A stretch of 64,000 nucleotides of DNA from Rhyacophila brunnea (taxonomy: Eukaryota > Arthropoda > Insecta > Trichoptera > Rhyacophilidae), in the NCBI GenBank assembly GCA_022495005.1, contig JAGYXB010000446.1:541147-605146 (forward strand), read 5' to 3'. Below, in pieces: positions 11,995 through 23,548 of this stretch; position 1 is the first letter of the stretch; each line of letters opens with the position of its first letter. Below the pieces are notes generated by a model. The model was not told the origin of the DNA. It saw nothing but the letters and a program-made list of their open reading frames with translations, and searched no databases. A program made the position numbers and the translations under genes.

Positions 11995-12615
11995 AAATTA
12001 CTATGTCATCGGCAAAGCGCAGATGACTCAGGTATTCTCCATTTATGGGGATCCCTTTGTCATTCCAGTCAAGTTGCCTGAATAAGTCTTCAAGGGTAGC
12101 TGTAAATAGTTTAGGTGAGATTGTATCACCTTGTCGGACTCCTTTGCTGATAGGAAATCTGCGCGATGGTTTATGGAGATTACAGATGCTGTTGCGCTAC
12201 TGTATATATTATTGAAAATATTTATATAGCGTCCAGGGATTCCTTGTTTTCTGAGTGCGTTGAGTATTGAACATTTTTTTATCGAATCAAACGCCTTCTC
12301 ATAGTCTATAAAACCCATGCATAGTGGCAGTTTGTATTCCTGGTACCGCTCTATGATTTCTCTGACGACTTGGATATGGTCCATAGTGCTGTATCCTCCT
12401 CTAAATCCGGCTTGTTCTCTCGGTTGGTTCTCGTCCAGTACATTTTGCAGACGGTTTGAGAGATTTTTTGTGAACGTCTTGTAGAGAATAGGGAGTAGAC
12501 TTATTGGACGATAATTTGCTAGGTCTTCTCTGTCACCTCTTTTGTGAAGAATGACAATGCTGGCATTTTTCCATACCTCTGGGACATCCTCTTTGCATAT
12601 GCAGGCTGTGAACAA
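11995..12615 (-). pseudogene. LINE reverse transcriptase, catalytic core
   Basis: The minus strand encodes VPEVWKNASIVILHKRGD, YRPISLLPILYK, AGFRGGYSTMDH and FIDYEKAFDSI, which are the fingers and palm of a non-LTR reverse transcriptase. A frame shift near 12165 then gives FPISKGVRQGDTISPKLF and, near 12005, LRFADDIVIF, which carries the catalytic Asp pair. The shift means no single intact polymerase is encoded. Confidence 0.85.
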
Positions 12616-13406
12616 TTGTGCAAGTACTTCATTTGCATCCTTTCCTGCTTTTTGAGGATATCTATCGTTAAACCGTCTTCCCCGGGGGCTTTCCCACTTT
12701 TCATGTAATTTAAAGCATGGGTTACTTCCCAGGATGTAATTTCGGGAGTATGATCTTCCGAATTTCCATTTCTCTGAAGATCTAAGTCTATAGTCGTATT
12801 GTCAGTGTCATCACTGTAGAGATCGCTGTAGAACTCTTCAACTCGGCTTAACAAGTGTTCCCAATTTCTGACGATAGAACCATCTTTTGCTTTTAGTGCT
12901 GTGATTTGACGTTTTTCTATCGACAAGCATTGCTTGTTTTTGTTTAGACTTCTGCCTGCTTTCACAATTGCTTGTATGAGGTTTACATTGAATTTACGAA
13001 GGTCTTCTCTAATCTTCCTTCGGAGGGTTTTGCAAAGCGATGAAAACTCCATATCGTTTTGTGCCTGTCTATCGCTCTTGGTTTTCCTTCTCTGCTCCAT
13101 AAGATTCAATGTTGCCTTCGAAAGCTTGGTGGAAAGTGTAACTTCTGAGTTTTTTACGCCTATTTTTTCTGCACATTGTAGAATAATATTCGTTATATCC
13201 TCCGCGTTGGATAGGGAAACGGTTTCGTTCTCATCTAAGAAAGCCGATAGTGCATTTTTGAGTTCATTTTGGAATTCAGTATTGTTCTGCAGGTATACGC
13301 GAGCATTTGACTTCTTCTGCAGTTTGGATCTTTCTGATTTGACGTTCAATCTTATCTTACATTTCACCATCCGGTGATCACTGCCGGTGTTAAACTGATT
13401 GATCAC
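12519..13406 (-). pseudogene. LINE linker between endonuclease and reverse transcriptase
   Basis: A 295-codon segment begins VINQFNTGSDHRMVKCKIRL-like; SDHRMV is the last conserved motif of the endonuclease. It continues through a charged linker to SWEVTHALNYMKSGKAPGED, the start of the reverse transcriptase. A one- or two-base shift near 13415 separates it from the rest of the endonuclease. Another near 12640 separates it from the polymerase core. Confidence 0.82.
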
Positions 13407-13414
13407 TTTACAGT

Positions 13415-14317
13415 TTAAAATGTATATTTTCTGTCAGTGAGGATGTAATCGATTTCGCTGGTCCTTCCTGTCGGGCTTCTCCACGTCCATTTACGTGTAG
13501 GTTTATGTTGAAAAAAGGAATTCATGATGTGAAGATTGTTGGTTTCAGCAACCTCCACAAGCATGTCCCCTCTACCATCCCTTGAGCCATGTCCGAAATG
13601 TCTGACCGCTACGTCATCTCTTTGGTATGATCCAATACGTGCATTGAAATCTCCCATTATGATGTTGAAGTGGCATTTACTTTTATTTTTCAAGGATGTT
13701 ATTTCCTCGTAAAACTCTTCCACTTTTTCATCAGGATAGCTCTGTGTCGGAGCATATACTTGCAAAATCTGAATGCGGTACCTAGCATTGATTTTAAGTA
13801 TCACGCTTGCGACCCTGTCAGAAATGCAGTTGAACTCGACTATGCGGTCCCTCCAGGCTTTGTTGACAACAAATCCAACACCGCTCGTGCGTCCTTCATC
13901 GGTTCCTTTGGAGTACAGCACATGTCCGGTTTGTAAAGTAATAATACTCTCACCTTTACGCCTTACTTCGCTGAGTCCGACAACATCCCAGTGGATATTC
14001 CGGAGCTCTTCTTGAAACTCTACAAGTTTGGCATCGCTGGACAATGTTCTTGCGTTATATGTAGCAATGGTCATCTGTTGGCAGCCTTTTCCGGGTCTCC
14101 GGGAATTGTTAGCACCCTCTGCCTTCCTTCGCTGATCGCTGCCGTGATCAGTATCAGGTTGGCCTCCGGAGAATGAGGGCCGGGTTCTAGAAGTTTTTGT
14201 TTTCATATGAAGGTTTTGGACATTGTGTGTGTGGTTTTTCTGTCTGGGTGATCCTTCCCGTAGCCAAAGGTCTCTCGTTTTAAGGCGCCAGAGTTTCGCC
14301 TTGCACCCTTCTCTATT
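13415..14317 (-). pseudogene. LINE endonuclease domain
   Basis: After about 90 residues of leader, this segment has MTIATYNARTLSSDAKL, VVGLSEVRRKGE, IIMGDFNARIGS and TSEIDYILTD, the successive motifs of the exonuclease-endonuclease-phosphatase fold. The first dozen codons of the open frame (before REGCKAKLWRLK) come from the flanking hAT element and are not LINE coding sequence. The frame breaks just before the last motif. Confidence 0.85.
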
Positions 14318-14882
14318 ATTATATAAGTAATTGAAAATGTTCATGGACATGAAGTATAATAGCGCCGCAGGCGACTTTTTTACTATTAAAGCTAATTTAT
14401 GATGTGTGTTTCACTCATCTCACTTATCTGGTCAACCCGACACGCCGGGCCCCCCACAGTCCCAGACTAGAGCCCTGTCAGCCCTCCCCAGCCATGACCC
14501 ACACCACTCCGGAATTCGGGTGGACACCGAGAATTTTTTGACAGTTCCATTAGGGATTGGGTTTGTAAAAAAACCTGACATTAGTGTTTCGAAATTTTTG
14601 TGTTAGAAATTAAAATCTAAGATATTTTTCTAAAAAGGGTGCTGGAGAATTATTACATATCATTTTTTTGCCGTGTTTTTATTTGTCTAAGCCCAAAGGT
14701 ATAGTTTATTGGCTTTCAATTTCAATGTTTAAAATCATTCCGATAATTTTCATTTTTGGGGGGTGCCAGGGCCCCTTGCCCCTGGGTGCGTCACTCTTCG
14801 TCACACATCTATACAATTTACGTATACTAGTGGTTTTTTTTTAACTGGTGTCATATCAAAGGTGTTGTACAAACCGTTATTA

Positions 14883-15029
14883 GGGCCAAGACACATGGCA
14901 ATGCAGGTCTTATTTGACTCCAAATGTATCCTAATGCAATCAAGCAAAACTATTCCAATTGGATACATTTTGAATCTGTCAACACATGCGTTGACGCAGG
15001 GCCGTCCGCGCTGTCGTGTGTCTTGGTCC
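14883..15029. mobile_element. Small MITE with TTA flanks
   Basis: The ends read GGGCCAAGACACATGGCA and TGTCGTGTGTCTTGGTCC, a good inverted pair. TTA lies on both sides (14880-14882 and 15030-15032), as for PIF/Harbinger elements. It is 147 bp and non-coding. Confidence 0.75.
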
Positions 15030-15117
15030 TTATAGATGGAAACTAAATGTATCAAAATGAAAAAGACCCCTCTGTCTACTATAACTCTGAAGATGTATCA
15101 ATCAGGTGACTAACTAA

Positions 15118-15300
15118 GGGGCCGTCCACATATTATGACATCATGATTTTGACTAGTTTTTTTAACCCCCCCCCCCCCCATTGTCATTTATCCTTAAATT
15201 CCCGATCCCTAATAAGGCGTTTTCAGATCGTTCTTTATGACGTCACGCACATTTTCTCTGACCCCCTCCCCTAATCGTGACGTCATATATGGACGGCCCC
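15118..15300. mobile_element. Small MITE, GGGGCCGTCC type
   Basis: The left end is GGGGCCGTCCACATATTATG and the right end is CATATATGGACGGCCCC, with TAA on both sides. It contains a run of 13 or so C residues and two GACGTCA blocks. Elements with this terminus are common in arthropod genomes as I know them. It is non-coding. Confidence 0.75.
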
Positions 15301-15303
15301 TAA

Positions 15304-15922
15304 TATAAAACTGGTAATTTTTCTGATGCGTTTTGACAGGGAAACCACGCCTGACGGAAGAAGCTTTTCTTCGATGTATCATATTATTCAATTTTAAACG
15401 AAAAACCGTTATTATTTAAATTCGAATTTAATGTAAAATGATTATTTGTCACGATTTCCCTTTCGTTCTCAAACTTCCGGTGTAGGTACATTTGTCCATT
15501 GACCTGGTTAATTTTATTGTGATCTATGGCTTTTGCTTTTGTTTCCCACAACACCAGCTAAAATAACATATGACAGACGAGTCATGCATAACACCCTTGC
15601 TTGTTTGCGGTGCTACAAAAGTACCTACCTACAAAAGGTGCTACAAAGGTACCTACCTATTAATCTACTGATTCCCAACCGAGGTGCCGCGAGAATTCTT
15701 AAAATCTACAACTTGTATTTTTATATAATTTTTAAACAATGAAGATTTTTTTAAAGTTCAAGTAAAAATTGAGGCATTCAGTTATCCGTAATTGAACTTC
15801 GACGCCTACTACGCACTGTTTGTTGTCAAAGCGTTTGAAATTTCTACTATAACGTTATATCTACAGTTACTGTACAGTACAGTACCTATTTAATAATTTA
15901 TTGATACACCATTGTCACTATT
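15304..15922. other. Sans intron 1, unassigned
   Basis: No gene or structured repeat recognised. There is a short direct repeat of GTACCTACCTA near 15620-15660. Confidence 0.45.
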
Positions 15923-15930
15923 TATTAGGG

Positions 15931-16286
15931 CAGTGACGTCCCGTGGGGTAGGCAGATTTAGTGTCGCTTGGGGGCGGCAAATCGAGGAGAAATAGCTACA
16001 CTTAGTAATAACGAAAATATATTTCCATTAAAAATTTAGCTTACTGGTTGGAAACATAATGTATTAATTAACATAAAAGGTTTAACGGGACTGTATTTTT
16101 TTATTGGGTTCGCGATGTCTCGTTTTCTTCCGTTGCCCTTCGGCGTCCTTGGTGACCAGGAACGACACGAGTTAGTAATGTATCCATACAATACATTTCT
16201 TAGATATAGGAGTCATGGAAGGATGATAAAAAACACTGTAAGTATAAAGAATGAGGCGGCCTAGGCGCTGCCTAGGGACGTCACTG
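15931..16286 (-). mobile_element. hAT-like family A copy 3, internally deleted
   Basis: It reads CAGTGACGTCCCGTGGGG at the left and CCTAGGGACGTCACTG at the right, so it is inverted relative to copies 1 and 2. A perfect 8-bp duplication, TATTAGGG, lies at 15923-15930 and 16287-16294. It is only 356 bp long, having lost the middle of the element. Confidence 0.9.
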
Positions 16287-16669
16287 TATTAGGGTGTCTA
16301 ATAGTTTTTGACAAAAAAAATTAATACGTAATACCTTGCCTGCGACACTAATACACTATATACCTTAAAACTAAACAATATACTTAATATGCGACGTTTT
16401 AAGTATATTTCAATGCCTCAGTATAAATTATCATTGCATACCGCTTTACACGTTTTTGTAATATACGTTTCTGGATTTTATAAAATGTTCCTAGGGTTCT
16501 GCCAAACAAAAATGGTTGGGAATCACAGTATTAGTCTATTGTGGAGTTATTTGTATATTTCAACACACAGCAACAGAGCAACATATCTTCAAATACATAC
16601 CTATTTCCTAAACTAGAGATGCACATCATGTGGACATCGGACCCAATTAGATTTTATTTTATCTGGTGA

Positions 16670-17506
16670 CAGAGACATCTCTAGATAAAGTGCCGCCCTT
16701 AGGAAGACATGCCGTCCCGTTCATTACGTTTTTATTAGCTCGTATTCTCGTTTGTCCAGTAAAAATCTTGCAATCGATTTTTAACTAACTTCCCGACTAG
16801 CTAGACACTTGAAACTTTTGATTATCAGAACACGATGCCAATGCATTTTTTTAATACTTTTAGTCATCTTTAAGCAGAATTGAATTCATTCTCAGTTAAT
16901 TCTGTTTTGTATGGAAAGTTATTTCAGAAAAATCCGTAAAAAGTAAAAGACTAATATTGGTAGCTAAGGGGGTCCTAGCAACTAAATTATTAATATATAC
17001 GTGCGTTACTATGGAAATCAAAATGAAATGTCAAAATGACATTTCAGTATTCTATATTTGTTTGTTTTTTTTATTTACTTCATATCAAGTACAAGTTTGA
17101 GCATATTGAGCATAATAATTCAACAGAAAATTTAAAAACGTTGTATATAAAAGGTTCTTTTTATCTTATAATTATTTAGTCTCAAATCGTATGCAAAAAC
17201 GTGTAAATGTAACAATACAACCAAAATCTTGAAAAATCAAAATCATCCACTGAGGATTATATCATTTCTACGAAACCTACCCTCGAGTAGCAGTGATTTT
17301 AGGCTCGTAGAGGAGGCGCTGTGAAGTTTGGAGGCACCCTTGTGATTTGTTATAATTAAGATGCCATTACTTATTAACGAAGTAACCGCATCGTCCGCTT
17401 CATGTAAAACCACCACTGCTTTCAAAAGTTATATCGATCGTATTTATGCATTCACTTGCCGCCCCTAAACAACGCATGACCTGCCTACCCCCACGGGACG
17501 TGACTG
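16670..17506 (+). mobile_element. hAT-like family A copy 4, diverged
   Basis: The left end, CAGAGACATCTCTAG, and the right end, CACGGGACGTGACTG, are degenerate forms of the family A termini. Flanking GCCGCCC blocks match too. The 8-bp duplication is not preserved. The interior differs from copies 1-3 and is instead shared, inverted, with 18295-18720 and 30460-30560 and partly with 61905-62010. Confidence 0.7.
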
Positions 17507-17962
17507 CCTAATGAAACCTATAAACAGCTTGAGATTTTTATGTATTGTTTATTGTTTGATTTTATTTTTTTGGGCTGTCTTCCTACTTCTTTCCTCTGCG
17601 TTCAAGCCTCGGCAACTAATATACGAGTACCTACTTACCTACGCTCTGGCTTTCTTGCGCATGACGTATTTCTGTTCGGTTTTTCGTTACCTTTTTACAG
17701 TATCATTTGGGGTGAATATGTACAAAGGAGTGAATTTACACATCAATAATATTATTAGAATCACTCTTTTGAAATTTACGCCACTGAATGTCGGCTATTT
17801 CATTTCCTTGTCATCATATTACATTGCATGGTCATTTTGACGATAGGTACGAGTATCTACTTAACTTCCTAAAGTTTTATTTACCATCGGTGTCATAGCA
17901 ACTCTTTTAATGACACTTAGCAATGCAACCTCTTTCCGCATTACTGACAGCTTATCTAAAAT

Positions 17963-18720
17963 ACAGCGGTTCTCAAACTTGTTGCGCCCGGGACCAACAT
18001 TGGACTAAATGGTACATTTGGTTACTCGATAACTTAATTATTTCCTAGCAAACATCTCACAGTTTTTCTCTTAAAATTTCTGTAATACTCACCGATGAGC
18101 ATGAACATAGTCTGATCGCCAGAAAGAAGAATCTGGAATATCGGGGGACAAATATTTTTGACTTTTCTGATGATTGCGAATCTGCCTAGTGCCACTTTGG
18201 CATCCTTGGACAAACGCCGCCATCTTGGAAAAATGGCGGTTGAAAATGGAGTTAGAGTAATATTTCATGAGCCGTTAACAATGTTCATCTCAATATCGTA
18301 AAATTATACTTAAATAATTACAGGATAAAAAGAACTTTTTTATATAAGTACCTACAACGTTTTTAAATTTTCTGTTGAACCATATAAACTTGACTTGACT
18401 AGCTTAAACGATCAAAAAAATTTGTACTTGACATGTCACATTGATTTCCTTAGTAACGCACGTATATATTAATAATTTTGTTGCTAGGACCCCAGACCCC
18501 TAGCAAGCAATAATGGTGTCGAAATAACTTTTCATACAAAACAGAATTAACTGAAAATGAATTCAATTTTACTTAAAGATTTTAAAAATGCATTGGCATC
18601 GTGTTCTGATATATTCCAAAAGTTTCAAATGTCTAGCTAGTCGGGAAGTTAGTTAAATATCGATTGCAAGATTTGTACCGGACAAATAAGAATACGAGGT
18701 AAGAAAAAAACGTTGTAAAA
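17963..18720 (-). mobile_element. Relic repeat related to the hAT copy 4 interior
   Basis: The left side has CAGCGGTTCTCAAACTTGTT, a hAT-like terminus. The stretch 18295-18720 matches 16725-17190 in the opposite orientation, including GACTAGCTAGACA-type, CAATGCATT-type and AACGTTTTTAAATTTTCTG blocks. It is non-coding and has no intact terminal pair. Confidence 0.55.
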
Positions 18721-18804
18721 TGGTATCTATTTTATACATAATAATTTCAAAACATCTCCGATAAATATAATATAAAACCACTAGAAAAATCTTTATGAAA
18801 AAAA

Positions 18805-18868
18805 TACGATGCCCAGTGGAATTCGAACTCGCGCCAGTGTGCTCTACCAACTAAGCTACATGTGTCCT
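18805..18868 (-). mobile_element. tRNA-like SINE head with lost anticodon arm
   Basis: The minus strand reads TAGCTTAGTTGGTAGAGC (box A) and, after only about ten bases, GAGTTCGAATTCCACTGGG (box B). The spacing is too short for an anticodon arm, so this is not a working tRNA. It lies about 100 bp before Sans exon 2. Confidence 0.55.
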
Positions 18869-18973
18869 ATCCACACCAAAAAAAATCTGCAAATCACTAT
18901 CACAATATATCCTTATTTCAATGCTTTTACGGTTTACACCATACTTGATACCTACATGTCATGTGGATTTCAG

Positions 18974-19117
18974 AGCTGCCAAGGACGGCCTGGTAGAAGT
19001 CCTGAAGGAGGCGTCCAAGAAGGAGTGCAATGGCCGCGACGAAGCCGGGATGACCCCAACCCTGTGGGCAGCATTCGAGGGAAACCTGGAGGCGCTTCGA
19101 ATTCTTTGCGGAAGAGG
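18974..19117 (+). CDS. Sans: Sans (USH1G-like) exon 2, first ankyrin repeat
   Basis: The exon is bounded by a TTTCAG acceptor and a GTACTA donor and encodes roughly residues 8-56. It carries [13 protein letters not shown] and then [20 protein letters not shown], the first ankyrin repeat with its TPTLWAA core. Vertebrate SANS has the nearly identical [17 protein letters not shown]. The donor GG/GTACTA is slightly off consensus, but phase and homology to exon 3 fit (GRGGNPDKADHFGNT). SANS ankyrin repeats act as a scaffold in the Usher complex of sensory-cell protrusions; an equivalent insect role in actin-based projections is inferred. Confidence 0.92.
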
Positions 19118-20302
19118 GTACTACTTTTATTAATATCATTTTCACCCAAAGAGTTTGGAGTGTTTGCGACTTATAAAAAATGAACATGTCGAAATTTTAG
19201 AATTTCCCAACACTCTTCAGCAGTGTTACCAAAATAAAATCTGTCAGATGGGGGACTCAGATAGCAAAAAAAAATTATTAAGTTTCTAAAATTTAAACAT
19301 GACGTCAAGAAACTAACATTTCATAATTTTTATTTAAGTAAGTACTATATTATAATGCACGTGTTGACACAATAATAATTTGAAGAAGGGCTTTATCCAC
19401 ATCAGCTGATGTAGTACTAAATATGGCATTATTTTCAAATTGAACACAATGTTTACAATAAGTATGTACTCTTTTATGGTATTAGGGGCGGCAGGTTATA
19501 TGAAAGTATGGTGAAAAAGTATGGTGAGGCGGGCTGGTAATCAATTTGTGGCAAAATTTCCACGTTAACATTATATTATATGGGTACGTTATAATGACCA
19601 AAGTAAATCCTCTGTGATGCCCTGATTTTTTTTTATCGCGTCGCTATTTCTCGTAAGTTGTCAGCTAAATTGTTCGTCTGCCGATTTCTTGCCCCTCTTT
19701 TTATTTAATACCTCTATGGGTAATACCTTCTAAGATGAGAAAAGAGAAGGAATCATAATGACACAGACCTTTCCTAGAAAGTTTATAGATTATTCAAGCT
19801 TACCTTGCAAAGACGCCATTCATTTTTTCAACATGCAACCTTAAATATTGTACCATACTGTATGTACCATTTATTTTATTGGTAAGATCTCGGTAAAATA
19901 TATTTATCCAAGAAACAAAAGGTCAGTATGTTGATTTGCAATAAATACTTTATTTTATAAGATATTTAAAGTTTTTGCGGTTCTGAAAAATATTAGATTT
20001 AACGCCACACGCCAGATTTAGTTAAGCTTATTTTACAACCTAAGTACCTGTTCAATAATGCTAGATTTGGCAAGAAAAATGTTATGTTGGCAACACTGGT
20101 CTGTTACTATGATAAAAATAGAAAAGTAAATATATTACATTTAAATTTTACATGGTATGTATGCGCTCCTCTTGATTCATAAAATATATAAATTAATTTA
20201 TTTTAAGCTTGTAATAAAGCAGGGTGTTTTATCTCAGTGCTGCCTTTGTCAATAAATCTCAGAGCACAAGTGTGAAACTTACTACAAATGAACCAGGGTT
20301 CG
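19118..20302 (+). other. Sans intron 2, proximal part; possible hAT relic
   Basis: Between 19221 (CAGTGTTACCAA) and 20098 (TTGGCAACACTG) lies a possible inverted terminal pair of hAT type. The flanking 8 bases do not match, so I do not call a full element. The rest is AT-rich with no coding signal. Confidence 0.35.
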
Positions 20303-20907
20303 TGATACACCCCTGTTACAGGCGGGCTTCTCCCGGTGTAAAATAATCATTTAGTAGCTTAAGTCGAAACGTAACCCTGACCTCTAGAAACGGCTTCATA
20401 AAACATCTAATCTGATTCCTTGCTCAACCACGTAAGTATTTCTTTTTAATTTAAAAAGTAAAAATGATGATGGATGAAAGAGATAATTTTAAGACTAAAT
20501 AATATAAGGATTTAAATATAATAAATTTTGCCGCGCATTGTGCGTGAAATCCTCGCGCGCCGGCGCCAGGGTCAGGCTCGTGATTCGCCGAATCAAAGAT
20601 CACGCGATAAAATTTGGCCAATCACGAGAGTCCTTTTTGCTGGATGGCGTCGGTACGAGGAATTTAAAAAGAAAGAAAAAAAGGATGTTAGTAAGCGTCC
20701 CCTTTCCGATAGGTACGGACCTGACGACTACAACTGTAAAAATCCCAAATGTAATTTGTAAAACTAAAAATGTAAAATATAAGAAGACCACGTTACGAGC
20801 ACGAAAGACCGAGTTTTATTTATACGCCAACCGTTTAAACATCTTTTTTTTGTGAATCCGGGGTTCGATGGACTCCTGAGCTAGCCGCTGGAACCCCGGG
20901 GATCTCA
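20303..20907 (+). repeat. Left LTR
   Basis: The repeat is 605 bp and nearly identical to 23549-24144 over its first 330 bases. Differences concentrate around 20640-20780, where small indels occur. It contains TCCTCGCGCGCCGGCGCC and an AATCACGAGAGTCC block shared by both copies. Confidence 0.9.
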
Positions 20908-23548
20908 ATGGCGCCCTTGGCAACGTGAAGCTCGAAGAATCGCATGGATTCTTCCGAACCCGCGAAATAAAATTTACGCCCGCGAACGCTAAATAAAAGT
21001 TTACGATCCAGGAGCCGGAACAACCAAGAAATGGTTAACTAAAAAGCGGACTCCGACGTAACCCTTATCGAAGAAGAAGTGCTGTCTCCAACATCAAACC
21101 GGGAGGGCCCTCTGGTGTTCGAAGACAGTCCACATACGGAGCTGACCGCGCCTAGCGTCGTGCTGGAGACCGTAGCACCAGCGCGTCTCCAGTACGACGA
21201 ATGGCTGCACAAATCCCACCTATGGAGACCAGACGCATCATCGACGGTATCCAGCGAGGAGGGCTCGTAGAGGCCACGGCCCACTCACGACGAAAAACGG
21301 CGAGCAAAATGCCGATTTTCCTAGGGTATCACTAACATGTGTACCCTAGTCGACCACAGGATGTTCGGTGAGGAGAGAAAAAGGAAACGCGAGGCCAGGG
21401 AGCCTCACAAGAGGGCTGAGAAGGCGCGCAAGCTGAGATGAATCGAAGAAGCTGTACGGGCGCAGGCTCGACCACGAGGAGATGAAGCAGGACCAGTCGC
21501 CAACCCTCTAGTCAAGGGTGAACGCCGAGTTGCTGTTGGAAGTTTCAGTGTAAACAGTGTAGTTAAAAGTGAAGATAATAATCGTAAATATCCGGAAATT
21601 CTTCTAATTACGGATAAAAAGTTAATTAAGGACCCACTTTCTGAGCCCTATAATCTTAAGTTCGTTAGTAAGAAAAATGTACATTCTAGTTTTAAAAATA
21701 ACGCTCCGCAAAGTGACGCCAATTCTTTCCGTTCAAATAAAGTAAATATGAATGAATTCGAAAACATTAACATTGAAAATCGCAAACAATTTTATAAACG
21801 GGAAAGACGATATTCTACAGTAGCGCGAAACCTGTTTCAAAGTTACGCCGTGTTAATAATTTGAATCCAAAGAGAAACGAGGAAAATAGTACACTACCGT
21901 CCCTATTATTTCTTTACAAATTACCAATCGTAAATTTAACACAGCGAAAACGGAACGGGAATAATAAGGCGTCACTCGACAAAGTGTTAGTTGTTATGTT
22001 AAATTTTAATAATAAGTTAAAATTAGGTATAAAAGGATGAAAGTAGAGATTGTATGCTTGTGATAAAAAAAAAAAAAATGAGTCAATAAGCCGTAAATTT
22101 CTCAACGGGGTTTCAATAATAAAAAAAAAATAATAATAATAAAACGTGAGAGGCACCGTAAATCGGCGCGGCGCGCCTTTGGAATAGGATGTCGGGCGCG
22201 TAAAACGAAACAACAATTTTTTTTTTTTTTTTAATAAAATGGGTTTCACTAAAAATAAAGTTAATTACACAGTTTTAAGTGTACTGATTCAGAAATAAAT
22301 ATAATGAGGGTGGAATATTTCAATTTTTAATATCAATGTGATTTATACAGTCAATACAATGTTGCAAAATAATTATGGGTATTAGGGTAAAATATTAAAA
22401 GTGATAGTAAGTACCATAAGTACAATGGGAAGATTTTATATAAAATTAGTAGCTATTTAATGTATGGGGTAGGAGTAATTAATAAAGTAAATTCGAATAA
22501 ATTTGAAGTACAGGAAGTCTAATGAGCGAATAAATTACTAAAGAAAGAAAAAGAATAAATACAGATGAAGACAATTTGGAAGCACAAAGGGAGCCACCTC
22601 TCGAAGTAAGCGCATCCAAAGGCAGCGTAGCCGAAAATTCATGATACCAAAGCTCGATGGTGTGGAGAGTGCACACTCTCCTTTCTCGCGCAGGTTCATG
22701 GAGAGACTAGGGACGTGACGCCTGAAAGATATCGTGAAACAACAAGAGGTACCTCCGAAGTGTAACCATCTATAAAAAAAAGGAAAGAGAAAAGGATACT
22801 TATTGTGAAAATCCATCCTAGTACCTGTGAGAAAGCCGTGCCGCCGTCAGCGAGCCTAGCCGTTGTACCGCTATACGATGCCTTGCCCGCAGTAATAGGA
22901 ACAGATGGAGACACAGTACCTGTCCATCTATGAGGTGATACTCCAGAGACCAGCAGATCAGTGGAAAACTTTCCACAGGAAGATATCCGCTGCTCGGAAC
23001 GGGCCTGGCTCAATAGTAACGCCACTACCACGCCCTGGTTGCAAAGGCAGACGACGCCAAACGAGGTACGCTCCTATTGCACCAGAAGAAGAAAAACGTA
23101 ACACGAAATAATAATTCCGAACGAGGGCCAAACGTCTACGAATATAGCCCCTAGGAATACAAAAGAAAGATTGGAAAGCGCGAGAGTCAAAGACTGCAGC
23201 TTCGCGACCCTCCGCTGACTAATAAAAACGAATAAAATAACAAGAAAACCTAATTAAAACAAAGTAACACAAAATAAATGTACTACACTGAAATTAAATC
23301 AAACTCTGACCTATTCAAAAGTATCGCGAAAGCATTGCTTTGAGCTGAAAATAATAATCCAAAATAAATATAGAAAATAATAAAAATAGAGCTAAAGTAT
23401 AGAGTTTTATGTTAGAATAGTTAGATTGTGGTTGAATTCTTTTATAAACTGTTTATCATGCCATGTACTTAACGGATGAACAAGGAATTGGATGGGTGGC
23501 CGATGAGATCAGGGCGTACCCTTCGACTTTAATCCAGATGGGGCGAAT
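20908..23548 (+). pseudogene. Degraded LTR-element interior
   Basis: The segment around 21050-21270 reads as an acidic stretch containing EEEVLSPTSNREG and ending EEGS before a stop, which could be the remains of a gag-like product. Other short frames near 21360-21480 and 22905-23111 are basic and not recognisable. No pol or envelope motifs were found. A homopolymer-rich region lies at 22060-22240. Confidence 0.5.

Larger units (their letters stand above)
11238..14317 (-). mobile_element. Near full-length RTE-type LINE
   Basis: A 3.08-kb non-LTR retrotransposon lies on the minus strand within a hAT-like element. It is bounded by a 7-bp duplication, ATTATAT (11231-11237 and 14318-14324). It encodes an apurinic-type endonuclease and then a reverse transcriptase with FADD at its catalytic centre. 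It ends in a TGATGATGATGA tail, as RTE-clade elements end in short tandem repeats. The length is close to the usual 3.2 kb. At least two or three frame breaks make it inactive. Confidence 0.88.
10904..14795 (+). mobile_element. hAT-like family B element split by a LINE
   Basis: The left end, CAGTGGCGCACCCAGGA, and the right part, GGGTGCCAGGGCCCCTTGCC, match the intact copy at 6400-7239. The two halves are 10904-11237 and 14318-14795. The right terminus has decayed (GTGCGTCACTC) and the flanking 8-bp duplication is no longer clear. The halves are separated by the RTE LINE at 11238-14317. Confidence 0.85.

Noticed and set aside
11277..14176. Several open frames of 60-164 codons on the plus strand
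   Set aside because: They are antisense shadows of the RTE LINE coding regions on the minus strand and contain no protein motifs.
19221..20098. A full hAT element bounded by CAGTGTTACCAA and TTGGCAACACTG
   Set aside because: The flanking eight bases do not match and the ends are short, so the pairing may be chance.
21914..22249. A 111-codon minus-strand frame rich in Phe and Lys
   Set aside because: It is produced by A/T homopolymers in the LTR-element interior.
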